Assembly: GCA_017554305.1 (NCBI GenBank)
Contig: JAFZIN010000007.1
Location: forward strand, 1 to 64,000
Length of the DNA stretch: 64,000 nucleotides
Reading direction: 5' to 3'
From: Bacteroidales bacterium
GTDB lineage: Bacteria > Bacteroidota > Bacteroidia > Bacteroidales > UBA932
The translations under genes and the position numbers were made by a program. A model generated the notes under the pieces. It was not told the DNA's origin, did not search any database, and saw nothing but the letters and a program-made list of their open reading frames with translations. This document shows, piece by piece, positions 37,629 to 46,110 of this stretch; the first letter of the stretch is position 1, and each line of letters opens with the position of its first letter.

Positions 37629-38440
37629 TACCAGTCGTATTTCAGGTGTTTAACGGTCTTCTTCTCCTCAATAATCATCTTAAGGGAATCTATACCCATC
37701 TGAAGATGATCATCTACAAACTTCTGAGTTACAACCTTATCGTTTGCATCTGTCTTAATGCCCTCCGGAATCATAGGCTGGTCTGATACCAGAAGGAGTG
37801 CACCGGTAGGAATATGGTTTGCAAAACCGCAGATGAAGAGTGTTGCAGTCTCCATATCTACAGCCATAGCACGGGTAGAAGCAAGATACTGCTTAAAGTT
37901 CTCATCGTGCTCCCAAAGTCTTCTGTTTGTGGTAAATACAGTGCCTGTCCAGTAATCCTTTCCGTGGTCTCTTATGGCAGATGAAACGGCACGCTGGAGC
38001 ATGAAGGCCGGAAGTGCAGGAACTACCAGCGGATAGTAGTCATTGGAGGTTCCCTCACCTCTGATGGCTGCAATAGGAAGAACAAGGTCACCTATCTTTG
38101 TATGTCTGTCTATTCCTCCGCATTTGCCTAAGAAGAGGCAAGCCCTTGGATGAACGGAACTTAGAAGATCCATAATGGTTGCCGCATTAGGGCTTCCCAT
38201 TCCAAAGTTAATGATTGTGATTCCCTCTGCGCTGGCACTAGGCATATTGGAATCTTTTCCCAATACCTCAACACCAAACTTTTCTGCAAACAGATCTACA
38301 TATTTTCCAAAGTTTGTAAGCAGAATACAGTCATCAAAACTGTCCAGAGGTCTCTTTGTATATCTTGGCAGCCAGTTGCTTGCAATTTTTGCTCTCTTTT
38401 GCTCACCCTGAAGCGTTGCCAATTCGTTTGAAATATCCAT
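37628..38440 (-). CDS. amn: AMP nucleosidase (short Bacteroidota form)
   Basis: 270 residues from the ATG at 38440 (a longer reading would run into rmuC). Phosphorylase-type nucleosidase: GITIINFGMGSPNAATIMDLL, CLFLGKCGGIDRHTKIGDLVLPIAA, then AVDMETATLFICGF with the base-binding Glu and LLLVSDQP with the catalytic Asp. It removes adenine from AMP. Proteobacterial Amn is about 480 residues with an extra N-terminal domain that is missing here, as usual in Bacteroidota. It follows rmuC by 40 bases. Confidence 0.9.
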   Translation of the reverse strand: MDISNELATLQGEQKRAKIASNWLPRYTKRPLDSFDDCILLTNFGKYVDLFAEKFGVEVLGKDSNMPSASAEGITIINFGMGSPNAATIMDLLSSVHPRACLFLGKCGGIDRHTKIGDLVLPIAAIRGEGTSNDYYPLVVPALPAFMLQRAVSSAIRDHGKDYWTGTVFTTNRRLWEHDENFKQYLASTRAMAVDMETATLFICGFANHIPTGALLLVSDQPMIPEGIKTDANDKVVTQKFVDDHLQMGIDSLKMIIEEKKTVKHLKYDW

Positions 38441-38480
38441 AGTCAAAACTTTTATTTGCGGCAAAGTTACAACAACTTTC

Positions 38481-39791
38481 CTATTCTTCTTCAATATAAC
38501 GGTTTGGGGCCTCATCTGCAGTAGGAAGGGCCTCTACATCCTTAAGTTTACGGTTTATCTGATTGGTTCTTGTGGAGATAAGGGTATCCATATCCTTCAA
38601 TCCTCCCTCAATCTTTCCCTTAGCCTTCTGGAGCATATCTCCAAACTTTCCAAACTCCGTCTTCACCTCACCAAGCACCTTCCATACATCATTGCCCTTC
38701 TTCTGAATTGCCAGCGTCTTAAATCCCATCTGAAAACTGTTGAGCATAGCGGCCAGGTTGGTTGGTCCTGCAACCGTCACATTAAACTCACGCTGAAGGG
38801 TTTCCAGCAGTGAAGCATCTCTTGCAATCTCTGCATACAGCCCCTCAAACGGAAGGAACATAATTGCAAAACGGGTAGTCTCAGGAACGTTGATATACTT
38901 GCTTATGTTCTTTCCCTCCTGCTTTACTGCTGCTGTAAACTCCTTACGCACAGCATCTATCCTCTCCTTATCTCCGCTGTCATACGCCTCCAGAAGAGCG
39001 TCATATTTATCCTTAGGGAATTTGGAGTCTATAGGAAGCAGAACCGGATTTCCGTCCTGCCCCGGAAAACGCACCGCAAACTCCACAACAGCACTCTTGT
39101 CCGCTCCCGTATGGGCATTTGCAACAAACTGACCCGGAGCAAGATACTGTTCCAGCAGCATCTGCAGCTGCACCTCTCCCAAACCTCCTCTCATCTTAAC
39201 GTTGCTCAGCACTTTCTTAAGTCCTCCCACATCTTTTGCCAGTTCCTTCATCTGAGCAAGGCCCGTCTTTACATTATCCAGTTGGTTCCCCACGGTTTCA
39301 AAGCTCTTGCTAATTCTCTCATTCAGAGTCTTATCTAACTTCTCCTCAACAGTGGCCCTCATCTTCTCCAGACTCTTTTCAGTACTCTGCACCATTCCCG
39401 CCTGTGTTTTCTCAATAGAGAGCAGCCTCTCTTTCTGGCTCTCCTCCAGAGATTTGAGCCTTTCATCCTGTTTGCTTTCCATAGCCTTCAGACGCTCCGT
39501 CTGAAGAATCTGCATCTTATCCAACTGCAGTTTCTGTGTCTCGCTGAATGAGTTGTTGAAATCCTTTATCCTCTCAGAGAGTTCCTCACGCTGAGAAGTT
39601 TGCGCCCTCTCATAATCATCCTTGTTCTCTTTGTGGTACTCCTTCATCTGAGATGCAAGATCCTTAAAGAAAGAATCATTGCTCTCCTTAAGCCCCTTTA
39701 TAACCCTCTGCTGCCTTGAAATTAAGAAGAACATAATCACCAGTGAAACCACCAGTACACAGAAAAGAATAATTATCAAAATATCTGTCAT
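38481..39791 (-). CDS. rmuC: DNA recombination protein RmuC
   Basis: 436 residues. One N-terminal membrane helix (ILIIILFCVLVVSLVIMFFLI), a long coiled coil (about 25-200) and the PD-(D/E)xK-like RmuC domain (about 210-400) with GGLGEVQLQMLLEQYL, DKSAVVEFAVRFPG, VLLPIDSKFP and FAIMFLPFEGLYAEI. RmuC limits DNA inversions and rearrangements at short repeats in E. coli. A TAATTTTG box at 39812-39819 (minus) is the likely promoter. Confidence 0.92.
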   Translation of the reverse strand: MTDILIIILFCVLVVSLVIMFFLISRQQRVIKGLKESNDSFFKDLASQMKEYHKENKDDYERAQTSQREELSERIKDFNNSFSETQKLQLDKMQILQTERLKAMESKQDERLKSLEESQKERLLSIEKTQAGMVQSTEKSLEKMRATVEEKLDKTLNERISKSFETVGNQLDNVKTGLAQMKELAKDVGGLKKVLSNVKMRGGLGEVQLQMLLEQYLAPGQFVANAHTGADKSAVVEFAVRFPGQDGNPVLLPIDSKFPKDKYDALLEAYDSGDKERIDAVRKEFTAAVKQEGKNISKYINVPETTRFAIMFLPFEGLYAEIARDASLLETLQREFNVTVAGPTNLAAMLNSFQMGFKTLAIQKKGNDVWKVLGEVKTEFGKFGDMLQKAKGKIEGGLKDMDTLISTRTNQINRKLKDVEALPTADEAPNRYIEEE

Positions 39792-39811
39792 ATCACACTA
39801 ACTATTTCTCT

Positions 39812-39819
39812 CAAAATTA
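39812..39819 (-). promoter_or_regulatory. promoter -7 element for rmuC
   Basis: Minus strand TAATTTTG, 21 bases before the ATG. Confidence 0.45.
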
Positions 39820-39862
39820 AGAAAAATCTTCCTCCAAAAAAATTTTAACGCCAAATTCACCA

Positions 39863-39898
39863 TTTGACACAACCTGTCAAAACGCCACTCTATCTTTG
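39863..39898 (+). promoter_or_regulatory. promoter with overlapping operator-like palindrome
   Basis: TTTG at 39863-39866 and TATCTTTG at 39891-39898 (24 bases apart). The perfect inverted repeat TTTGACA-CAACC-TGTCAAA (39863-39881) covers the -33 element, as a repressor site would. Confidence 0.5.
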
Positions 39899-39947
39899 CA
39901 CCGTAAAATAAAACAACAGAGATATTAACAATAAAAAACATAAAACC

Positions 39948-40052
39948 ATGAACAATTACAATTACTTATTCAACAGTGAAATAGAGGCCTTCATTGAGGC
40001 AACTATAGCAGATTCCAAAGAGATTAACATTTCCCTTGTTTCCATAAGTTAG
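39948..40052 (+). CDS. small protein of 34 residues, unknown
   Basis: The reading frame MNNYNYLFNSEIEAFIEATI... ends at TAG 40050-40052. It is acidic, with an amphipathic middle (EIEAFIEATIADSKEINI) and no signal peptide. A promoter and an operator-like palindrome lie upstream, a 50-base A-rich leader precedes the ATG, and a strong hairpin at 40071 follows, so it forms a complete transcription unit. No cysteine or double-glycine site marks it clearly as a peptide precursor. It could also be a leader peptide or chance frame in a small RNA. I do not recognise it. Confidence 0.45.
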   Translation: MNNYNYLFNSEIEAFIEATIADSKEINISLVSIS

Positions 40053-40070
40053 TGCAAACCGCTAAAAAAG

Positions 40071-40104
40071 ATGAGCCGGCCCCTATTGAAAGGAGCCGGC
40101 TCAT
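40071..40104. terminator. bidirectional intrinsic terminator
   Basis: ATGAGCCGGC (40071-40080) and GCCGGCTCAT (40095-40104) form a perfect ten-base stem. It serves the small gene on plus and, with a T run in the other direction, the S41 protease gene on minus. Confidence 0.7.
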
Positions 40105-40125
40105 TTGTTCTATAGAAAATCTACG

Positions 40126-43100
40126 TTACTTCACCTCTTTCAGCAGGCCTTTGATTGCAGCTTCAAGCTGTGGATCTTTGCCGTTGAGGAAGTCCTTGTA
40201 AGGGAGTTCTACCTTTACGTCCGGTTCAAACTGCTTGTTCTCAGTAACTACGCCGTCTGTACCCATTGAGGCAATCATAGGAATACCGAATACAATGGTA
40301 GGGTCTATCTGAGTCTCCCACCAAACTGCGGTACCGGTGCCCGGAACAGGCATTCCGTATACCTTACCAATCTTGTTCTGCTGGTAAACGAACGGGAACA
40401 TAAAGGCGTCTGAGTAGTTGCCCTCGCAGGTAAGGACAGCACTTGGCTTCTGCCAGCGTCCTAAAGGCTCACCATCATCAAGCAGCTCACCCTGAGGAGC
40501 ATAGCGCATATAGGTCTTTGCACCCAGGAGAGTTACAAGTTCATCATGAAGCCAGCCGCCGCCGTTGAAACGTGTATCTACAATAACTGCCTCTTTCTTT
40601 ACATGTCTGCCGCCCAGGCGGTTATAGATGGTGCGGTAACTCTGCTGGTTCATTCCTTCAACGTGAACGTAACCAAGTTTTCCGCCGGACATCTCCTCAA
40701 CCATCTTCTCCATTCTTCTAACCCACCACTGATACATAAGATTTCCAAGTGAAGACTCGGCAACAGGACGGAGGGTCTGAGTGAAGGTCTTACCGTCTGC
40801 AGATTTAACTGATACAATGGTATTTACGCCTGCAAGGTTGTTGAGGAACTTGTAATAGTTCTCAGTTGCAGGAATACTCTCACCGTTAATGGCAGTAATG
40901 ACGTCTCCCGGTTTAATCTTGTTTGAGAGTTTGTCTGCAGGGCCGTTAGGAATGATGGCTGTAACCTTAATACCGTCACCGGTATAGGTCTCGTCATAAA
41001 GCATTCCAAAGTTGGCTGTTGCATCACCTCCGGTCATAGCTCTTGCTGCATAGTAGCGGCCGCCTGTGTGAGAAGCGTTAAGCTCTCCCAGAAGCTCACT
41101 CAGAAGTACCTGGAAATCATAGTTGTTGTTGATGTAAGGGAGGAACTTTGCATATTCATCGTGATACATCTTCCAGTTAATACCGTGAATCTTAGGATCA
41201 TAGAACTTCTTGGTAACCTGCAGCCACATGTGGTCGAACATATAGGCGCGCTCGCCTGCAGCATCCAGCTCCATCTTGCCGGCAATGGCAACAGGCTTTG
41301 GCATACCGCTCATTACATCTATCTTAACAGGAGCGCCGTTACGCAATCCAAAGATGCTCTTCTCATCCTTGCTGAGTTCAATGCCTCTCATCATACCAAC
41401 ATTGCCCTGTCCAACACGCTTGCTCTCACGGCTGCGGGTATCTGCAACCCAAAGCTCCATTCCCTTCTCACCGCTGCGCAGATAGTAAACCTTCTTGCCG
41501 TCTTTTGTGAAGGCGTAATCCATTGGCTGGCCGTCTGTTCTGACATCCGCAATGCGAGTCTCAATCATATCAAAGTCATCAAAGACAATAGGTTTTACCT
41601 CTTTCTTTGGCTCCGGCTTCTTAAGATCTTTCTTATCACCAGGTTTGCCATCCGGCTTACCCTCAGGCTTACCTTCTGGTTTAACACCTGGGCCCGGTTT
41701 TGGTTTATCACCCTTCTCTTTCTCCTCAAGGAGTTCAAAATCACCCTTTGAGAGGAGGAACTTATCGTAAGACTCCTTGTCAAAGAAGGCAGCCTTAAGA
41801 CCGTTGCTGTTTCCGCCTGAACCAATGTAAGTCATTGCCTGACCGCCAAATCCAAAGCGTGCATTTCTCTCACCGTAAGCGCTGTTTACAGGGTAGCGAA
41901 TCTCTCCGCCCTCCGCAGAGATAAGAGCGGTAGCACCGCCTCTCATCTGGTTCTTCTCATCATCTACAAGAAGCCACTTGCTGTCCGGGCTCCACTCAAA
42001 TCCCCAATCGCCATCGCGATATGAATGGTTGTGGCCCTTAGGCAGAACCGTAACGGTCTTCTTTGTCTTAAGATCCATCACTTTGAGGGTATTACGCTCG
42101 CAAACGTAGGCCAGTTTCTTGCCGTCTGGAGAAACATCCGGCTGGTAGTTGTCTTTGCCGTCTGCTACAACCTTCTCATAATTAAGGAGTGTGGAGGCAT
42201 AGAAGTACTTCTCTGTAGTATCTTTCAAAGTAGCCTTAAGAATGTTCCAGTTACCGTCAACCTCTGCAGCATAGTAGAGAGCCTTGCCGTCCGGTGCCCA
42301 GGTAATCATTCTCTCCTGGTACGGAGTGTTGGTGATTCTCTTGGTGCGTGCATCGTTAACGCCCACAACAAAGATTTCTCCGCGGTTAACCAGCGCAATC
42401 TCCTTACCGTTAGGGCTTACCGCCATCTCCGTGGCGTTGTTTATGTTGAGGCTCTTAATCTTCTGATAGCCTGCGTTTGATGCTATTGAAATGTTGAGTT
42501 TCTTTGGCTTCTGACCGTCTTTAACGGTGTAAATATCTCCCTTCCAAACAAATGAAAGAGTACCGTTGTTTGCAATGGTAACCTCTCTTACAGGGAAGTC
42601 CTTAAACTCAGTAAGTTGAGTCTTGTTACCCGTTGCAAGATCCTGCTTAAAGAGGTTGAGAGCGTTGTTGGCCCTGTTAAGTTTCATCTCTGAGATGTAG
42701 TAAACGGCATTGCCGTCCGGAGAGAAAACAGGCTTTAAGTTCTCTCCCTCATAGTCTGAAACTTTTGTATAACTATCTGATTTAAGGTCATATATCCAAA
42801 TATCTCTGGTTACGGATGAAGTGTGGTGCTTTCTCCACGGATCCTCATAACCCTTCTTGTCCTGGAATACAATTCTGCCACCGTCCTTTGAGAAGTTGGC
42901 CTCATCTGCACCGGCAGCGGTTACCAGAATTGGTCTGCCGCCCGTTACAGGAATCTTGTATAGGTTCTTGAACATTGTGGATGGGAAACGTACGCTCTCG
43001 TATGGAGCAAATCTTCCGCTTCCAAAGAGCACAAACTTTCCGTCCGGAGTAAAGTCAAACGGATAATCCGCTGCAGAGTTGTAGGTTAGACGAACCGGAA

Positions 43101-43410
43101 TACCGCCGTTTGCATCCATAACAAATACGTCAAAGTTGCCGTAGATGTCACTTGCGTAGGCAATCTTCTTACCGTCTCTGCTCCATACCGGATAACCGTT
43201 GTAGTTATCACCGGATGTGATAGGCATTGCAAGACCGCCCTCTGAACTAACCTTGTAAAGGTTACCCATGTAACCGAATACAATCTGAGAGCCGTCCGGT
43301 GAAATGGCCGGAGTCCTCAGCCACCTAACCTGCTGCTGAGAATAACCTGCTGCACAAAAAAATAGAAGAAGTGCAACAGATGCAAAAAATCTGGATTTAA
43401 ATTTGAACAT
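40126..43410 (-). CDS. tricorn-like S41 protease with beta-propeller domains
   Basis: 1094 residues with signal peptide (FASVALLLFFCAAGYSQ). Residues about 25-560 are WD40/PD40 TolB-like propeller repeats (PAISPDGSQIVFGYMGN, PDGKKLAYVCERN, and others). A Lys/Pro/Gly linker of short repeats (GKPEGKPDGKPGDK) lies at about 570-620, then a second propeller part, a PDZ domain (about 800-880, KIKPGDVITAINGESI) and the S41 core with VDTRFNGGGWLHDELV and the probable nucleophile Ser in GNYSDAFMF. Tricorn-type enzymes degrade peptides; this one is exported, so it probably acts in the periplasm. Confidence 0.88.
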   Translation of the reverse strand: MFKFKSRFFASVALLLFFCAAGYSQQQVRWLRTPAISPDGSQIVFGYMGNLYKVSSEGGLAMPITSGDNYNGYPVWSRDGKKIAYASDIYGNFDVFVMDANGGIPVRLTYNSAADYPFDFTPDGKFVLFGSGRFAPYESVRFPSTMFKNLYKIPVTGGRPILVTAAGADEANFSKDGGRIVFQDKKGYEDPWRKHHTSSVTRDIWIYDLKSDSYTKVSDYEGENLKPVFSPDGNAVYYISEMKLNRANNALNLFKQDLATGNKTQLTEFKDFPVREVTIANNGTLSFVWKGDIYTVKDGQKPKKLNISIASNAGYQKIKSLNINNATEMAVSPNGKEIALVNRGEIFVVGVNDARTKRITNTPYQERMITWAPDGKALYYAAEVDGNWNILKATLKDTTEKYFYASTLLNYEKVVADGKDNYQPDVSPDGKKLAYVCERNTLKVMDLKTKKTVTVLPKGHNHSYRDGDWGFEWSPDSKWLLVDDEKNQMRGGATALISAEGGEIRYPVNSAYGERNARFGFGGQAMTYIGSGGNSNGLKAAFFDKESYDKFLLSKGDFELLEEKEKGDKPKPGPGVKPEGKPEGKPDGKPGDKKDLKKPEPKKEVKPIVFDDFDMIETRIADVRTDGQPMDYAFTKDGKKVYYLRSGEKGMELWVADTRSRESKRVGQGNVGMMRGIELSKDEKSIFGLRNGAPVKIDVMSGMPKPVAIAGKMELDAAGERAYMFDHMWLQVTKKFYDPKIHGINWKMYHDEYAKFLPYINNNYDFQVLLSELLGELNASHTGGRYYAARAMTGGDATANFGMLYDETYTGDGIKVTAIIPNGPADKLSNKIKPGDVITAINGESIPATENYYKFLNNLAGVNTIVSVKSADGKTFTQTLRPVAESSLGNLMYQWWVRRMEKMVEEMSGGKLGYVHVEGMNQQSYRTIYNRLGGRHVKKEAVIVDTRFNGGGWLHDELVTLLGAKTYMRYAPQGELLDDGEPLGRWQKPSAVLTCEGNYSDAFMFPFVYQQNKIGKVYGMPVPGTGTAVWWETQIDPTIVFGIPMIASMGTDGVVTENKQFEPDVKVELPYKDFLNGKDPQLEAAIKGLLKEVK

Positions 43411-43453
43411 AGTTGTATAGTTGAATAATTTGTTTTCCGTGGGTTTAAAGGTA

Positions 43454-43490
43454 CAAAAGTTATGTCAATAATATGACGCGCAAAAGTTAT
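43454..43490. repeat. direct repeat in the divergent promoter region
   Basis: CAAAAGTTAT occurs at 43454-43463 and again at 43481-43490, 27 bases apart. Between them is GTCA-ATAATA-TGAC. On the minus strand the copies supply TTTG and a near-consensus AACTTTTG, so part of the repeat may be the protease promoter. Confidence 0.4.
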
Positions 43491-43495
43491 CTTTG
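43488..43495 (+). promoter_or_regulatory. promoter -7 element for the DJ-1 gene
   Basis: TATCTTTG, 18 bases before the ATG at 43514. Confidence 0.5.
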
Positions 43496-43513
43496 TTGCA
43501 AAATTCTTCAATT

Positions 43514-44107
43514 ATGAAAAAGGCCCTCATTCTCCTTGCACCCGGTTTTGAAACCATAGAGGCAACAACTCCTATGGACGTCCTCAGAAGATGCCAGATA
43601 CCCGTGGTTGTTATCTCTGTAAACGGAGAGGACAAACATGGCGTTATGCACACGGATGAACTTACAGTAACCTCCTCACACTCAGTAAGCGTTAAGGCAG
43701 ATTACACCCTCTCCTCAGCGGAGGGAAGGGCTGTTGTTTCAGAGGCAGAGATGGTTATTCTTCCGGGCGGCTTCCCCGGTTATGTGAATCTTGCTAAAAA
43801 TAAGGAGGTTGGAGAGATTCTTAAAAAGTATAAAAGAGAGGGGAAACTAATCGGAGCAATCTGCGGAGCCCCTACCGCCCTCAAGGCTAACAACATAGCG
43901 CCCGGCAGCAGAATCACCTGCCACACCTCCGTAAAAGATGATATGACAGCGGGCGGATATCTTTACACCGGAAGTGCAGTTGAAAGATGCGGCAATCTCA
44001 TTACCGGAAAGGGAGCCGGCCTCTCACTGGAGTTTGCACTGGAATGCGCTCTGGCATTGACAGATGCAGAGAGAGTTACAGAGGTAAAAAAGAAGATGGA
44101 ACTCTAG
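43514..44107 (+). CDS. DJ-1/PfpI family protein
   Basis: 197 residues from the ATG at 43514; the promoter box at 43488 excludes a longer form. DJ-1 fold: KKALILLAPGFETIEATTPMDVLRR with the conserved Glu, MVILPGGFPGY, and the nucleophile elbow IGAICGAPTAL holding the reactive Cys. The FETIEATTPMDVL type matches the YajL/DJ-1 branch, linked to oxidative stress protection; deglycase activity reported for the family is disputed. It ends one base from the converging acyltransferase gene. Confidence 0.9.
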   Translation: MKKALILLAPGFETIEATTPMDVLRRCQIPVVVISVNGEDKHGVMHTDELTVTSSHSVSVKADYTLSSAEGRAVVSEAEMVILPGGFPGYVNLAKNKEVGEILKKYKREGKLIGAICGAPTALKANNIAPGSRITCHTSVKDDMTAGGYLYTGSAVERCGNLITGKGAGLSLEFALECALALTDAERVTEVKKKMEL

Positions 44108-45268
44108 CTATTCAACTGATAATTTGTTTTTTACCGGATTGCTGTAAACCTTCAGATAGATATCCATAAGCGGAAGAAGAATGTTCTTCCATCTGGAGAG
44201 AGTAAGATGCATATTATCTGCAAACTGCTTGTACTCCTCCTTGGTATACTTGTCTGTAAACTTAAAGGTGTTGTACAGCATATCGTATGCTATATAGTTG
44301 TTTTTAAAGAGTTTATAGCCGTTGTAAATTCTGGTGTCTATAACGGATGCCATATATGCCAGCGCCTCGTTGCGGTCCAGTGAGCCGGCAGTGAGAAGTT
44401 CCTCCGCCGTTATAGGCTTGCAAATCTGAATGTGAACCTTGCCCTTAGGAGAGAGAATGCCCTCCATAATGCTTCTGAAGTCCTCCCCCTTCTCCTTTAT
44501 ATACGGGTGATCCTGAGAAAGATAGAGCTCTCTAACCTTCTGCGTTATGCAGGTCTCCCATTCGTATGACACAGCCATTGGAACTATGTTGAGTGTGGAG
44601 AAGTTTGTGCCTATATTTTTATCTCCCGATAGTGAAAACATCTTAAGAACTGTCTGGCTGGTCTTGTCATCTCCGTCCTTTGTTCGGCCGTTGCGCTGTG
44701 CAATCCAAACGGAAGTCTTTCTCTCATTTATCACATAACGGATATAACTGGAAAGATGGTGGCTGGTCTTGTAGAAATCCTTTGTAGTTCCGCCTCTTAC
44801 AACCTTGAACATACGGTTTGATTTGCCTACGTCTGAGACCATTCCGGGCTGCATAAGGTTATCTCCAAAGGTAATCTCTGAGCAGTCTAAGCCATTGTTG
44901 TGCAGCGCTATCTGAAGCAGTGCGGCATCCAGAAGAATATCTCTGTGGTTGGAGACAAAGAGGTAACCCTTGCCCGGTTCCAGATTCTCAAAACCATCAT
45001 ACGTAAAACCGTCTGTGGTCTTTCTTACAATTGCATTAATGGCATCAAACATAAAGCCCACCTGGAACTGGCTCACCGTTTTGAATGAGCGGAACTCATT
45101 GATTCTCTTCTCAATATCCTTCCCCTCATAAATGAAGTTCATAACAGCAGGAAAGTTCTCATCAGATGCAATTCTCTGCATGGCGTCAGATATTTCATCA
45201 TCTCTGTAAGGACGAATATCATCCCACTCGTTGGAAATATCCTTAGGTGTCTTTCTGTTGATGTCCAT
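44108..45268 (-). CDS. 1-acyl-glycerol-3-phosphate acyltransferase-like protein
   Basis: 386 residues from the ATG at 45268, five bases after the esterase stop. The acyltransferase signature is YLFVSNHRDILLD, a variant of the usual NHxxxxD, followed by WIAQRNGRTKDGDD in the place of the FPEGTRS block. A large N-terminal part (MNFIYEGKDIEKRINEF) marks it as the Bacteroidota long form. It should move an acyl chain to a glycerophosphate or similar acceptor at the inner membrane. It is the last gene of the 12-gene run. Confidence 0.8.
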   Translation of the reverse strand: MDINRKTPKDISNEWDDIRPYRDDEISDAMQRIASDENFPAVMNFIYEGKDIEKRINEFRSFKTVSQFQVGFMFDAINAIVRKTTDGFTYDGFENLEPGKGYLFVSNHRDILLDAALLQIALHNNGLDCSEITFGDNLMQPGMVSDVGKSNRMFKVVRGGTTKDFYKTSHHLSSYIRYVINERKTSVWIAQRNGRTKDGDDKTSQTVLKMFSLSGDKNIGTNFSTLNIVPMAVSYEWETCITQKVRELYLSQDHPYIKEKGEDFRSIMEGILSPKGKVHIQICKPITAEELLTAGSLDRNEALAYMASVIDTRIYNGYKLFKNNYIAYDMLYNTFKFTDKYTKEEYKQFADNMHLTLSRWKNILLPLMDIYLKVYSNPVKNKLSVE

Positions 45269-45273
45269 AATCT

Positions 45274-46110
45274 TTACTTTTGGAGTGTACCAATCCATTT
45301 AAGGAATCTATCATTCCAACCTCTTGCTCCTGAGTTCTTTGCCGCTCTTACCCCGAAGCCGTGCCCTCCCTTCTGATGAAATTCCACCTTGCAAGGTACT
45401 CCTTTTCTTTCTAATTCGGAAGCCATATTGTGAGAACCGTTAGATTTCACAATAGGATCATCTTCACAGTGAAGCAGGAAAACTGGAGCCATATCTTTTC
45501 TAACATTCTCATCTAAAGAGAGTTTTGAAACCAGAGTAGTATCTCCGCGGAGAAGGTTCTTCTTGGAAAGCCGGTGACAGTAAGGTTCACGCAGTGTGAC
45601 AACCGGGTAAAGCATAGCAACGTATGCAGGCCTGTACTTTGGATTCTCCTCCAGAGCGGCACATCCAGCAAGATGTCCTCCGGCAGAAAAACCAACTACC
45701 GCAATCTTTGAGGTATCTATACCCAAAGCGGTGGAATTATCTTTAAGATAGGTAATTGCACGTCTGTAATCCTCCAGCTGATCTGGGTAATGCGCACCAA
45801 ACCAGCCCATTCTGTAACGCAGCACAATTGCCAGATAGCCCCTCTTTGCAAAACTTTTTGCCACGTCAAACCCCTCCTGGTTTATAGCCAGGTATCTGTA
45901 ACTTCCTCCGGGAAGGATAATTACAGCAGGACTGCTGCCGCTGGTTCCCGCATCCGGAGCGTATGTAAATATCTTAACTCTCTTATAACTCCTCTCTGTC
46001 TTCTCTCCTTCCCAAAGCCTCTTCTTATCCACTCTGTGCTGAGCAAGCAGAGCAGATCCCGCCATAAGCAGAGCCGCAGAGCAAAACAATATCTTAAACC
46101 ATCTCTTCAT
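45274..46110 (-). CDS. exported alpha/beta hydrolase (esterase)
   Basis: 278 residues, signal peptide MKRWFKILFCSAALLMAGSALLAQ. HSL/acetyl-xylan-esterase-like core: VIILPGGSYRYLA (oxyanion), VVGFSAGGHLAG with the nucleophile Ser, FLLHCEDDPIV with the Asp, and KGGHGFG with the His, so the triad is complete. It probably removes an ester in the periplasm. Its start overlaps the MMPL-acyltransferase stop by 17 bases, so it belongs to the lipid cluster and may trim or mature its product. Confidence 0.85.
   Translation of the reverse strand: MKRWFKILFCSAALLMAGSALLAQHRVDKKRLWEGEKTERSYKRVKIFTYAPDAGTSGSSPAVIILPGGSYRYLAINQEGFDVAKSFAKRGYLAIVLRYRMGWFGAHYPDQLEDYRRAITYLKDNSTALGIDTSKIAVVGFSAGGHLAGCAALEENPKYRPAYVAMLYPVVTLREPYCHRLSKKNLLRGDTTLVSKLSLDENVRKDMAPVFLLHCEDDPIVKSNGSHNMASELERKGVPCKVEFHQKGGHGFGVRAAKNSGARGWNDRFLKWIGTLQK

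Noticed and set aside
41595-41700. Short tandem GKPEGKPDGKP coding repeats in the S41 protease as a CRISPR or VNTR array
   Set aside because: It is a protein linker of low complexity inside a continuous reading frame; no spacer pattern.
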